64,000 nt of DNA. Origin: Luteimonas terrae (GTDB taxonomy: Bacteria; Pseudomonadota; Gammaproteobacteria; Xanthomonadales; Xanthomonadaceae). The stretch lies in assembly GCF_004358165.1 (NCBI RefSeq), contig NZ_SMTG01000007.1:1-64000 (forward strand), read 5' to 3'. Every line of letters begins with the position of its first letter. Position 1 is the first letter of the stretch. The translations under genes were made by a program, and so were the position numbers. This document shows positions 17,547-27,599 of this stretch, piece after piece. Below the pieces are notes generated by a model that saw nothing but the letters and a program-made list of their open reading frames with translations, had not been told where the DNA came from and searched no databases.

Positions 17547-17616
17547 CTGTCGCCTCACGGGCGCGCGCGTAGAACAGGCGCGCTGCCGCGACATCCCGCG
17601 GGGAGGAACTGCTGCC

Positions 17617-20205
17617 ATGAACATGCCGGTTGAAGCGAGTCGCGACTACACCCCGCCACCGCCGCCTCCGCCGACGCTCGACGTCCTGCGCCAGGCCGAC
17701 CCGCTGACGACCGGCCCCGCAGTCGACGCGATGACGCCCGAGCAGCAGGCCACGCTGACCGAGGACGTCGCCAACCTCAGCGTCACCGAGCGCACCGATC
17801 TGTTGAACGGCCTCGCCGCGCAGCTCGATGCCGGACAGCTGCAGCGACTGGCGCCGGTGTTCGGTGCCGATGACGTCCTGTCCGCGGTACAGACCCGCAG
17901 CCCGGCCTCGGTGCGCGAGACCTTCGAGCAGCAGGCCGGCGCCGGTCCGGCGGGAGTCACGGTCGAACCGTCGGGCCGCAGCACGAGCGAACAGGTCGCC
18001 GCCGCGGCCACCGACTACGCCGAGCGCGTTGAAGGCCAGGCGATCATGTCCCAGCACGCGCTGGGCGATCTGATGGCCGCCAACGCCGGCGACCCGGCCT
18101 ACCTCGCCGAACTGGTGCGCCTCGCCAACGAGGACGGCGTGCTGCAACAGGTCGTCAGCCCGATGTACGGCGGGCTCTTCGAGCGCACCGACAGCGGCTA
18201 TGTGGTGACGAACGCCAACGCCTCCTTCGATGCCGACGCGCGACGCGAGGCCTTCGCGCTGGCGATCGGCGCGGCCGTCGATCGCGGCGTGCTGTCGGAG
18301 ACCGACATCCGCGCCCTCGGCAACGACCAGGCCGGCTGGGCCGATGTGGCCGGCCGCGCCGGCATCGGCCAGGTCGGCGCGACCGAGACCACCCGCACGA
18401 CCGCCACCGAACTGGGCAACGTGCTCGACGCGCGCACCGAGGCTGCCGACGACGTCGCCAGACTCGACGAACAGCTCGGCAACCTCCTGGCCCAGGCCGG
18501 GCCGATGACCGCAGAGCAGCAGGCGGCCTTCGTGACCGCGTTCCGCACCGATCCGGAGAACGTCGGCACCTATACGCGGCTGACCGAAACGACCGCCGCC
18601 CTGGCCGACTACGTCACCCGGAACACCGACGCCGTGCTCGACGCGGCGGTGCGCGATCCCGCCGTGGCCGAGCAGGTCGTCGATGCGATGACCGGTCTGG
18701 CGCAGGACGGCCGCGGCGAAGAGGTCATCGCGCTGCTGACCGAGATCAACGCCGGCGGGCCGACCTCGGCGCTGGCCGAAGCCTTCGCCGGGTTCGACCA
18801 ACTCTCCGGCCCGGTGCTCGAGGACGCGGCGTCCTCGGCGATGGCGCAGCTGCTCGAACGCAACAACGGCGACGTGTCGGCGGCCTCGGCGCAGTTCCAG
18901 ACCGCATTCCAGAGCCTCGTGCAGGCTTGGCCGGCCAAGGCCGGCATCGACGATTACCGCATCGGCACGCAGCTGCTCGATGCCGCCGCACGCGGCGACG
19001 TCAGCGCCATGCAGGGCTATCTCAACCAGTACCAGAACGTCTCGCCGCTCATGCGTGCGGTTGCAGGTGCGGGCGTGGTGCTGGGCGCCGTGGGCGCGGT
19101 CAACGCCGGCACCAACGAGGACTACGTCAACATGGTGGCCGGCTTCGCCCAGTCGGGCGAGAACGCGGCCCGTCTGGTCGCCGGCACCATGGGCGGCATG
19201 GCCGCCGTCGGCGAGGCCGCGCAGGCCGCCGGCCGCTTTGCGGGCGCGGCCGGATTCGCCGCCAAGCTGGCGCCGGGCCTGGGCCTGATCGCCAACTCGG
19301 CTTCGCTGGCCAACAGCTTCAGCCATGCCGCCGACGGCAACGCCGGCTATGCGGTCGCGATGGTCGGCGACGTGATCGGCGTGCTGGGCAGCGCGCTGGA
19401 ATTCACCCCGGTCGCGCCTGCCGGTTTCATCCTGTCGGGCATCGGCGCGGTGATCTCGGCCGCGGGCTCGTTCGCCGGCGAGGTCATCAACGGCCACGAG
19501 CGACGCGAGACCCTCGAGAAGTACCTCACCGCCGCCGGCGTGGACCCGTCGATCGTCGACGGCATGATCAGTGCGTCGAAGCAGCTGTTCGAGATGGCCG
19601 ACACGCTCGACCTCACGCCCGATCAGGTCCAATCGCTGCTCATGGCCTATCCCGACATCGGCGGCGCCCCGGGCCTGGCCGGCAGGTTCACCGAAGTGGC
19701 CGAAGCCTGCGGCATCCGTGGCAGCGACGTGCAGGACTTCGCCGCCGCGCTCGCCGCCGACGATCCCAACTTCGCCTGGGACCTGATGGGCATCTCGTCC
19801 TACGCGCCGACCAACCCGGGCGAGGCCGCGACGTTCTATCGCGACTATGTCGGCAACCGCTATCCGGAAGCCGCCTCGCTGGCCGAGTCGGTGTCGCCGG
19901 AGCTGTTCGGCGATGCGGCGCAGCAGCGCGAGCAGGCGCTGGCCGACTACAACCGCAGCGGCAGTTCGATGAGCTGGGAAATGGAGATCGGTAATCTGCT
20001 GAAGAACAACGACGATCCGGCCTATCGCGCCGAGGTGCTGCGTCTGCTCGCCGAGGGCGGCGACCAGCGCCTGGAGATGTTCGCGCAGATGACCAGCGGC
20101 TATGGCGACACGTGGTCGGGCGCGGTGCGCGATTCGGTGGCCGATGCGGTCGAGGCCGGCACGTTGAGCCAGTCGCAGGCCGACATGGTGCTGGGCTACT
20201 TCTGA
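17617..20205 (+). CDS. Large orphan protein, effector-like, unknown
   Basis: 862 aa, no recognised family. There is no signal peptide. A seven-proline tract lies at residues 13-19, followed by a long helical region rich in Ala, Asp, Glu and Thr (about 30-470). Residues about 478-630 are strongly Gly/Ala-rich and hydrophobic with glycine-zipper spacing (AVAGAGVVLGAVGAVNAG and later blocks), as in pore-forming or membrane-inserting proteins. The last 230 residues are soluble and helical. A good GGGGAGG site precedes the ATG. Codon use is like its neighbours. It stands alone between mlaF (divergent) and recC. A secreted or contact-delivered protein is a possible role, not shown. Confidence 0.7.
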   Translation: MNMPVEASRDYTPPPPPPPTLDVLRQADPLTTGPAVDAMTPEQQATLTEDVANLSVTERTDLLNGLAAQLDAGQLQRLAPVFGADDVLSAVQTRSPASVRETFEQQAGAGPAGVTVEPSGRSTSEQVAAAATDYAERVEGQAIMSQHALGDLMAANAGDPAYLAELVRLANEDGVLQQVVSPMYGGLFERTDSGYVVTNANASFDADARREAFALAIGAAVDRGVLSETDIRALGNDQAGWADVAGRAGIGQVGATETTRTTATELGNVLDARTEAADDVARLDEQLGNLLAQAGPMTAEQQAAFVTAFRTDPENVGTYTRLTETTAALADYVTRNTDAVLDAAVRDPAVAEQVVDAMTGLAQDGRGEEVIALLTEINAGGPTSALAEAFAGFDQLSGPVLEDAASSAMAQLLERNNGDVSAASAQFQTAFQSLVQAWPAKAGIDDYRIGTQLLDAAARGDVSAMQGYLNQYQNVSPLMRAVAGAGVVLGAVGAVNAGTNEDYVNMVAGFAQSGENAARLVAGTMGGMAAVGEAAQAAGRFAGAAGFAAKLAPGLGLIANSASLANSFSHAADGNAGYAVAMVGDVIGVLGSALEFTPVAPAGFILSGIGAVISAAGSFAGEVINGHERRETLEKYLTAAGVDPSIVDGMISASKQLFEMADTLDLTPDQVQSLLMAYPDIGGAPGLAGRFTEVAEACGIRGSDVQDFAAALAADDPNFAWDLMGISSYAPTNPGEAATFYRDYVGNRYPEAASLAESVSPELFGDAAQQREQALADYNRSGSSMSWEMEIGNLLKNNDDPAYRAEVLRLLAEGGDQRLEMFAQMTSGYGDTWSGAVRDSVADAVEAGTLSQSQADMVLGYF

Positions 20206-20230
20206 CCGCGTCGCGTTGACGGCCACATCC

Positions 20231-20258
20231 GCGGGCGGCGTCGACTGACGTCGCCCGC
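20231..20258 (+). terminator. Hairpin after the 862-aa gene
   Basis: GCGGGCGGCGTC and GACGTCGCCCGC form a near-perfect stem with a four-base loop (GACT), 26 bases after the stop codon. No T tract follows. Confidence 0.5.
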
Positions 20259-20302
20259 GCCGGGTCTCACGCTGCGAGAGCGTGCTCCGGCATCATGGCC
20301 CG

Positions 20303-23300
20303 ATGCCTGCAGCCGCGCCCGACTTCCGCATCTATCCGTCCAACGCGCTGGAACTGCTCGCCGGCCTGCTGGCGCACGAGCTGCGGCAGCCCGTGCCGGG
20401 GCAGTCGATCCTGGTGCCGGAGACTGTGCTGATTCCGCAGGTCGCGATGCGCCGCTGGCTGCAGGCCACGCTGGCCGCCGAACACGGCGTCGCGGCGAAT
20501 CTCGAATTCCTCACGCCCGGCGAGTTCGTCGCGCGTGCGCTCAAGGCCAATCCCGGCGACCGGCCGATGCAGCCGCAGGACGAGCTCGATGCCGACAGCC
20601 TGCGCTGGCGCCTGTACGACGCGCTGACCGATCCGCAGACGCTCGCCCACCCTGCCCTCGCGCAACTGGCGACGTATCTGCGCGGCGACGATGCGCTCAA
20701 GCCCTGGGCGCTGGCCGGCGAACTCGCCGCGGTATTCGAGAAGTACCAGGCCTGGCGCCGCGACTGGCTGCTGCGCTGGGAAGGTGGCGCCGATCCGCAG
20801 GATCCGCAGGCGGTGCTGTGGCGCGCGGTCGCGACCGGCAGCGTTTATCGCGCGCGGCGCATCCAGGCCTATCTCGATCGTTTCGAAACGGGCGCGCTGC
20901 CGCAGGGTCTGCCGAAGCGCCTGTTCGCGTTCGCCACGCTCAACGTCTCGCCCGACGTGCTGCGCGTGCTGGCCACGCAGGCGCGCGTGGGCACGCTGCA
21001 TTTCTATCTGCCCACGCCGGCGCAGGGCTACTGGGGCGATCTGCAGACGCTGGGCCCGCGACGCCGCGCACGTGCCGACGACACCGTCGACGACCACGTG
21101 TTCGACGGCACCGGCGGCGAGAACCGCCTGCTGCAGGCCTGGGGCGCGGCGGGTCGCGATTTCATGGCGATGCTCGGCAGCTACGAGGTCGTGCACCCGA
21201 GCGCCGAGATCGACGTCTACGTCGATCCACTCGCATCCGGTCAGCGCACGCTCGCCGAAGGCGGCCTCGGCGACACGCTGCTGCGACGCCTGCAGAGCGA
21301 TCTGTTCCAACGTGCGCGCCCTGCCGTGCCTGCGCCGCTGGCCGAGCTGTCGCGCACCGATCCGAGCTTGCAGGTCCACGCCTGCCACACACGCCTGCGC
21401 GAACTGCAGGTGCTGCACGACCAGCTGCGTGGCCTGCTGGAAGATCCGCGCTTCGATCCGCCGCTGCAGCCGCGCGAGATCGCGGTGCTGGCGCCGGACA
21501 TCGATCCCTACATTCCGTATCTGGACGCGGTGTTCGGCGGCGGCGACGCGCCCGGCACGCGCATTCCCTATGCGCTGGCCGACACCAGCCCGCTGGCCGG
21601 CGAACCGCTGGCCGAAGTCTTCGTGCGCCTGCTGGGCCTGCCGGTCTCGCGCTTCGGCCTCAACGAGATGCTCGACCTGCTGGCGAGTCCGCCGCTGGCC
21701 GAAGCCGCCGGACTCGACGCCGCCGCGTTCGAGCGCCTGCACGGCTGGCTGCAGGCCGCCGGCGCGCGCTGGGGGCTCGATGCCGCGCATCGCGCGCGCC
21801 ACGGCGCGCCGGGTGACGACGCCTACACCTGGGAATTCGCGCTCGACCGGCTGCTGCTCGGACACGCCAGTGGCAGCGACGCCGACATCGGTGGCGTCGC
21901 GCCGTGGCCCGAACTCGAAGGCGGCGCGCTCGATGCACTCGACGCGCTGCTGCGCCTGCTGCGCGAACTGTCGAAGAGCCAGCGCACGCTCGACGAGGCG
22001 CTGACGCCCGACGCTTGGCGCGAACGCCTGCTCGGCCTGTTGAAGGCTTTGTTGCCCGAGGCCCCGTCGTCGCAGAAGACCCAGCGCGCGCTCGATCGCC
22101 TGCACACGCTGATCGACGATTTCGCCCGACATGCGAAGCGCGCCGGCTTCGACGGCAGCGTGCCCGCCGAAGTCGTGCGCACGCACTTCGCACAGCAGCT
22201 CGCCGAGGCAGACACGCGCGCGCCCCTGCTGACCGGTGGCCTGAGCGTCGGCCGCATGGTGCCGATGCGCCTGCTGCCGTTCCGCGTGATCTGCCTGCTG
22301 GGCATGAACGATGGCGACTTCCCGCGTCGCGACCCCGCCGCCGGGCTCAACCAGCTCACCGCTGAACTCGGCACCGGCAAGCGCCGCTATGGCGACCGCT
22401 CGACGCGCGAAGACGACCGATTTCTGTTCCTGCAGCTGTTCGCCTCGGCGCAGGACGTGTTCTACGTCAGCTACCTCGGCGCCGATGCGCGCGACGGCAG
22501 CGTGCGCGAACCCTCGGTACTGGTGACCGAGCTCATCGCGGCCGCCGCCGAATACCACGCCGATCCTGCCGCCGCGGCCAAGGCACTGACCGTGCGCCAC
22601 GCATTGCAGCCATTCGCGCCGGCCGCATTCGGCGCCGAGGGCGATCCGCGACGTTTCAGCTACCGGGCGCACTGGCAGCCGGCGGCTGGCCGCCTCGGCG
22701 GCGACCGTGCCGCATTGGCGCCGTGGTTCGGCGCCGCACTGCCACTGCGCGCGTTGGATGACACCGAAGTGTCGGCCGACGCCTTGCGCCGATTCCTCAC
22801 CGCACCCGCCGCGCAGTTCCTGCGCCAGCGCCTGGACCTGCGACTGGCCGACGAAGCGGAGATCGGTCACGACGTCGAACCGCTGCTGATGCCCGGCGGT
22901 GGACTGGAGAAGGCGGCGCTGCATGCACAGGTGTTCGACGCACTGGTCGCAGGCGACACCGCCGATCTGTACCCGCACCTGCGGGCACGTGCCCTGCTGC
23001 CGTCCGGCCCGCTGGGTCGGCGCCAGCTCGACGCTCTGGTCGAGTCGCTGCGTCCGTATGCGGATGCGTTTACCGCGTGGCGAGGCGATGCCGCGCGCGA
23101 GACGCGACACATCGACATCGATCTGGATGGCGTGCGCGTGCACGGACGCATCGACGCCGCATATCCGCACGGCATCGCGCATGTGCGCCTGGGTGCACTG
23201 AACGGTCCGGCGGTGATCCGCCAGGGCCTCGACTGGTTGCTCGCCAGCGCCGCGGGTCTCGATCTGCCGCTGGTGCAATTCCACGAGACCAAAGACCGCG

Positions 23301-23695
23301 GCATCGGGCCGTTCGTGCGTCCGCCGCTGTCACCCGCTGCAGCGCGCGATGCCCTGCGTGCATTGCTCGCCCTGCGCCGTGATGGGCTGCAGGCGCCGTT
23401 GCCGTTCGGGCCCTACAGCGGCTGGGAATACTTCAGCGAGCCGAATGTCGGCAAGGCCACCAAAGCGGCGACCGCGAAATGGCGCGGCGGCGATCGCCAA
23501 TGGGGCGAAGGCAGTGGCGATGCCTACCGGCTCGCGTTGCGCGGCCGCGATCCCTTCGCCGACCCGGCGCTGTTCCGGCAGTTCGCCGACATCGCGTTCA
23601 CCGTGTTCGGTGCGGTCGAAAGCGGCCGCGTGCACATGGGTTTCGAGGACGACCGCAACTTCGACGTGGACGCCGACGCGGAGGCCGAGGCATGA
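20303..23695 (+). CDS. recC: Exodeoxyribonuclease V gamma subunit
   Basis: 1130 aa, usual length. RecC has lost helicase motifs; the family start (FRIYPSNALELLAGLLA then SILVPETVLIPQVAMRRWLQ) is clear. It holds RecB and RecD together and scans for Chi. The start is taken at ATG 20303, matching the family N-terminus; an upstream GTG at 20282 is in frame. The stop overlaps the recB start (ATGA), so the two are coupled. Confidence 0.95.
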   Translation: MPAAAPDFRIYPSNALELLAGLLAHELRQPVPGQSILVPETVLIPQVAMRRWLQATLAAEHGVAANLEFLTPGEFVARALKANPGDRPMQPQDELDADSLRWRLYDALTDPQTLAHPALAQLATYLRGDDALKPWALAGELAAVFEKYQAWRRDWLLRWEGGADPQDPQAVLWRAVATGSVYRARRIQAYLDRFETGALPQGLPKRLFAFATLNVSPDVLRVLATQARVGTLHFYLPTPAQGYWGDLQTLGPRRRARADDTVDDHVFDGTGGENRLLQAWGAAGRDFMAMLGSYEVVHPSAEIDVYVDPLASGQRTLAEGGLGDTLLRRLQSDLFQRARPAVPAPLAELSRTDPSLQVHACHTRLRELQVLHDQLRGLLEDPRFDPPLQPREIAVLAPDIDPYIPYLDAVFGGGDAPGTRIPYALADTSPLAGEPLAEVFVRLLGLPVSRFGLNEMLDLLASPPLAEAAGLDAAAFERLHGWLQAAGARWGLDAAHRARHGAPGDDAYTWEFALDRLLLGHASGSDADIGGVAPWPELEGGALDALDALLRLLRELSKSQRTLDEALTPDAWRERLLGLLKALLPEAPSSQKTQRALDRLHTLIDDFARHAKRAGFDGSVPAEVVRTHFAQQLAEADTRAPLLTGGLSVGRMVPMRLLPFRVICLLGMNDGDFPRRDPAAGLNQLTAELGTGKRRYGDRSTREDDRFLFLQLFASAQDVFYVSYLGADARDGSVREPSVLVTELIAAAAEYHADPAAAAKALTVRHALQPFAPAAFGAEGDPRRFSYRAHWQPAAGRLGGDRAALAPWFGAALPLRALDDTEVSADALRRFLTAPAAQFLRQRLDLRLADEAEIGHDVEPLLMPGGGLEKAALHAQVFDALVAGDTADLYPHLRARALLPSGPLGRRQLDALVESLRPYADAFTAWRGDAARETRHIDIDLDGVRVHGRIDAAYPHGIAHVRLGALNGPAVIRQGLDWLLASAAGLDLPLVQFHETKDRGIGPFVRPPLSPAAARDALRALLALRRDGLQAPLPFGPYSGWEYFSEPNVGKATKAATAKWRGGDRQWGEGSGDAYRLALRGRDPFADPALFRQFADIAFTVFGAVESGRVHMGFEDDRNFDVDADAEAEA

Positions 23696-26600
23696 GCGCG
23701 GTCGATCCCTTCCTCTCGCTGCCTCTCGACGGCACGCGGCTGATCGAAGCCAGCGCCGGCACCGGCAAGACCTTCACCCTGGCGACGCTGGTCACGCGGC
23801 TGGTCGTCGAGCGTGGCCTGCGCATCGGCCAGATTCTTGCGGTGACCTTTACCGAAGCGGCGACGCAGGAACTGCGCAAGCGCATCCGCGAACGTCTGGT
23901 GCTGGCCGCAGGTCTGGTCGACGCGCCGGACGAGGCTGATGCCGCGCCGGAAGCGCAGCTGAGCCGCGCCATCATCGCCGCGCATCTGGCGGCCGGTGAC
24001 GAAACACCGGCGCAACTGCAGCGCCGTCTGCAGCAGGCCGCCGACGAGATCGACCTCGCCGCGATCTTCACCATCCACGGTTTCTGCGCCCGCGTGCTGC
24101 GCGAGCACGCGCTCGAGAGCGGCCAGACCTTCGCCCCGCCGGAACTGCTGGCCAGCGACCGCGCACTGCGCGAGGAACTCGCCGCCGACCTGTGGCGCAG
24201 CACGGCCGCCGATGGCGACGATGCCCTGCTGCTGGCGGGCTTGTGGAAGGGCGGACCCGACGACATGGCACGCGATCTCGGCGCGCTGATCCGCGAGCCG
24301 ACGCTGCTGCCGCCGCTTCCTTCCGGCACCGACACCATCGAGCGCACCGAAGCCGCGTTGCAATCCGCCGCGCAGGCCTTGGCAGACGGCTTCCGCGCCC
24401 ACGGCGATGTCTTCCATGCCGACCTGCTGGCGGCGGTCGAAAGCAAGGTGCTCAACAACGTCAGCTACAAGGCGACGTGGATCGACGCACTCTGGGACGA
24501 ACTGCGCCAGTGGTGCCAGCGCGCGCAATGGGCGGCGCCGTTGAGCGCGAACCTGTCCAAGCTCACGGGAGAGGCGCTGCAGGCCAAGACCGCCGTCAAA
24601 CAGGTCGGCAAGACCCCCGGCTCGCCGATCTGCGCACTGATCCCGCCGTATCTCGACGCCGTCACCGCGTACACCGCTGCGCAGGAACGCGCCCGCGTCC
24701 GCCTGCTCCACCGCCTCCGCGACGACGCCCGCACACGCCTCGCCCAACGCAAGCAGCAGTTGCGCGTGCAGACCTACGACGATCTGATCGACGGCGTCGC
24801 CGATGCCCTGCACGGTGCGCACGCGGATACACTCGTGCAGCGCTTGCGTGCGCAGTACGCCATCGCGCTGGTCGACGAGTTCCAGGACACCGACACGCGC
24901 CAGTGGGACATCTTCCGCACCGTGTTCGGCGATTCCGACGCCACGCGTGCGGCCGGGCTCGCACCGGCGCTGTTTCTGATCGGCGATCCCAAGCAGGCGA
25001 TCTACGGCTTCCGCGGCGGCGACGTGCAGACCTATCTGCTCGCCGCGCGCGACGCCGCCGCTGCGCCACCGCTGGACCGCAACTTCCGCTCGCGCCCGTC
25101 GGTGCTGTCGGCGATCGACGCGCTGTACACGCAGGCCGGCGACGCCGCATTCCTGGATCAGAACATCCGCTTCCATCGCGTGCTGCCGGGCACCAAGCGC
25201 GCCGACGCCGATTACCAGCGGGGCGGCGCCGATGCGCCCGCAATCACGCTGTGGCAGGCGCCGGCACCGCCGCCGGACGATGCCGGCAAGCGCAAGCCGC
25301 ACAGCGCGCAGCGCGCGCGGGAACTGGCGACCGAGGCCTGCGTCGCCGCGATCCACGCCGTACTGACCGACGCCCGCAAGGGCACGGCCACGCTCGACGG
25401 CACACCGGTGCAGCCCGGCGACATCGCCGTGCTGGTGCGCAAGCACGGCGAGGCCACGCGCATCCAGCAGGCGCTGGCGGCGGTCGGCATTCCAGCGGTC
25501 GCGGCCGGCAAGCAGAGCCTGTTCGAAACACCCGAAGCGCACGAGCTGCTGACCCTGCTGCTGGCCCTGCTGCACACCGCCGACGACAGCCGCCTGCGCG
25601 CGGCGTTGTCGACGGTGCTGCTGGGTGTCGAGGCGGCCGGCATCGCCGCACTCGACGAGGACGGCGACACCCATCGCGCGTGGCAGGCCCGGGCGCTGGC
25701 CTGGCGCGAACGCTGGCAGCGCGGCGGTCCGCTGGCGCTGGTCTCCGACCTGTGCGCCGACAACGCCGAGCGTCTGCTCGGTCTGCTCGACGGCGAGCGC
25801 CGCGTCACCAACTACCTGCAGCTCGGCGAACTGCTGCAGCAGGCCGACGCGCGTGCGCTGGGCCTGCACGGCCTGGTCGACTGGCTGGGCCAGCAGATCG
25901 CCCAGGCCGACGCCGACGACGAAACCCAGCTGCTGCGTCTGGAATCGGACGCGCGCCGCGTGCAGATCGTCACGCTGCACAAGAGCAAGGGTCTGGAATA
26001 CCCGCTGGTGTTCCTGCCGTTCGTGGGCATCGGCGGCATGGAGCGCAAGCCCGACCCCGCCTGCGTGGTCGCCGATGCCGAGGGCCGCCGCGCCCTGCAC
26101 TGGAAGCTGCAGACGGAAACCTCCGGCTGGGGCGCCGCGAGCGAGACCAAGCTGCAGGCCGACCGCGCCGAGGACGCGCGCCTGCTCTACGTCGGCCTGA
26201 CCCGCGCCGAACACGCGTTGTGGATCGCGACCGGTGATTTCTACAACGCGCACAGGACACCGCTCGCCGCAATGCTGCGCGACCTGCCCGACACCGCCGG
26301 CATCGTCCGCGACACACGCGAACCCGGCGCACTGCCGTGGCTGCCGCCGGCCCGCGAAGGCGACACGCCCGCCGCGCGCCGTATCGAACGCCACATCGCG
26401 CCCGACTGGTGGGTCTACAGCTTCACCCAGCTGGCCAATGCCGACGGCGGTGGCGAAGACCTGTCGACGCAGGCGACCGTCGCCGCGGCCGGCGGCAACG
26501 ACGAACCCGAAGGCGACACCGGCACCGAAGCGCCGCAGCCCGTCGACGCCTACGACGCGCGCTTCGCCGGCAACCGCTTCGGCGTGGTGCTGCACGAGGC

Positions 26601-27306
26601 GCTGGAAGAAGGCGACTTCGCCGCGTGGCAAGGCTGGCAGCCCGGCGATGCCCCACCGGCTGACGAGCGCGCCACGATCGAGACCGCCCTGCGCGGTGGC
26701 GGTTACGCGGCCGAGGACATCGAGGCCGGTGTCGACGTGCTGACCGCCCTGATCGGACAGACGCTGACCGTGCGTCTGCCCGAGGGCGTGCGACTGTGCG
26801 ACGTGCCCGCGGACATGCGCCGCGCCGAGATCGAGTTCCAGTTCGCGCTGCAGCCGACGGCCGTGGATGCATTGATCGCGCTGCTACATGCGCACGGCGT
26901 GGTGCAGGGCCGCCACGGCTTCGGTCTGCGCCGCACGCTGGAAGGCCTGATGACCGGCCTGATCGATCTGACCTACACCCATGACGGCCGCTGGTACGTG
27001 CTCGACTACAAGTCCAACCGCCTGACCGGCTACGACGCCGCCTCGCTGCAGCGCGCGATGGCGCACAGCGAGTACGACCTGCAGGCGCTGATCTACACGC
27101 TGGCCCTGCACCGCTGGCTGCGCTTCCGCCTGGGCGACGCCTACGACTACGCGCGCGACTTCGGCGGCATCCGCTACCTGTTCTGTCGCGGGCTGGACGC
27201 GGGGCGCGACGATTCGCCCGGCGTCTTCGCACAGCGCTATGCGCCGGCGTTGATCGAGGCGCTGGATGCGCTGTTCGCGGGTGACGTGACGGGAGTGTCG
27301 GCATGA
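23692..27306 (+). CDS. recB: Exodeoxyribonuclease V beta subunit (helicase-nuclease)
   Basis: 1204 aa. UvrD-type 3'-5' helicase with Walker A ASAGTGKTFTLATL near the start, ALVDEFQDTD, DPKQAIYGFRG and VTLHKSKGLEYPLVF; the C-terminal nuclease has the catalytic LDYKSNRL motif (near residue 1100). It unwinds and cuts DNA at double-strand breaks and loads RecA. The start overlaps recC. Its own stop overlaps another ATG (27303) that opens a reading frame running to recD. Confidence 0.95.
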   Translation: MSAVDPFLSLPLDGTRLIEASAGTGKTFTLATLVTRLVVERGLRIGQILAVTFTEAATQELRKRIRERLVLAAGLVDAPDEADAAPEAQLSRAIIAAHLAAGDETPAQLQRRLQQAADEIDLAAIFTIHGFCARVLREHALESGQTFAPPELLASDRALREELAADLWRSTAADGDDALLLAGLWKGGPDDMARDLGALIREPTLLPPLPSGTDTIERTEAALQSAAQALADGFRAHGDVFHADLLAAVESKVLNNVSYKATWIDALWDELRQWCQRAQWAAPLSANLSKLTGEALQAKTAVKQVGKTPGSPICALIPPYLDAVTAYTAAQERARVRLLHRLRDDARTRLAQRKQQLRVQTYDDLIDGVADALHGAHADTLVQRLRAQYAIALVDEFQDTDTRQWDIFRTVFGDSDATRAAGLAPALFLIGDPKQAIYGFRGGDVQTYLLAARDAAAAPPLDRNFRSRPSVLSAIDALYTQAGDAAFLDQNIRFHRVLPGTKRADADYQRGGADAPAITLWQAPAPPPDDAGKRKPHSAQRARELATEACVAAIHAVLTDARKGTATLDGTPVQPGDIAVLVRKHGEATRIQQALAAVGIPAVAAGKQSLFETPEAHELLTLLLALLHTADDSRLRAALSTVLLGVEAAGIAALDEDGDTHRAWQARALAWRERWQRGGPLALVSDLCADNAERLLGLLDGERRVTNYLQLGELLQQADARALGLHGLVDWLGQQIAQADADDETQLLRLESDARRVQIVTLHKSKGLEYPLVFLPFVGIGGMERKPDPACVVADAEGRRALHWKLQTETSGWGAASETKLQADRAEDARLLYVGLTRAEHALWIATGDFYNAHRTPLAAMLRDLPDTAGIVRDTREPGALPWLPPAREGDTPAARRIERHIAPDWWVYSFTQLANADGGGEDLSTQATVAAAGGNDEPEGDTGTEAPQPVDAYDARFAGNRFGVVLHEALEEGDFAAWQGWQPGDAPPADERATIETALRGGGYAAEDIEAGVDVLTALIGQTLTVRLPEGVRLCDVPADMRRAEIEFQFALQPTAVDALIALLHAHGVVQGRHGFGLRRTLEGLMTGLIDLTYTHDGRWYVLDYKSNRLTGYDAASLQRAMAHSEYDLQALIYTLALHRWLRFRLGDAYDYARDFGGIRYLFCRGLDAGRDDSPGVFAQRYAPALIEALDALFAGDVTGVSA

Positions 27307-27599
27307 GCGCGCGGTCTTCCGTGTACTTCGCGCACGCGCAGCATCAAAGCCCTCCCCCGCCTGCGGGGGAGGGTTGGGTGGGGGCAAACCGTCGGCCTGC
27401 TGAGAAATCCATCACGCACCGAACGGTCAAGCGCGAGCTCTTTTTTTCCGCAACCGGACCGTTCGCCCCCATCCCAACCTTCCCCCGCACGCGGGGGAAG
27501 GCGCAGGTCATGCGCGACGGTCAATCCTCAGGCCCACAACGCCATATCGCGCGAAGCGCGGCGCTTGGCGCCGATGAATTTCCGGCGCACACCCCATGA
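27303..27599 (+). other. Reading frame bridging recB and recD, probably a coupling frame
   Basis: Its ATG overlaps the recB stop (ATGA at 27303-27306) and its TGA overlaps the recD ATG (ATGA at 27596-27599). The 98 codons run through the REP pair, so the peptide (Pro/Gly-rich, [14 protein letters not shown]) is unlikely to be a real domain. It may let ribosomes pass from recB to recD after REP insertion split a directly overlapping junction. Confidence 0.4.
27348..27500. repeat. REP pair between recB and recD
   Basis: Forward arm 27348-27390 and inverted arm 27461-27500, about 70 bases apart. It occupies most of the 289 bases between recB and recD, genes that abut or overlap in many relatives (family knowledge). 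Confidence 0.88.
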
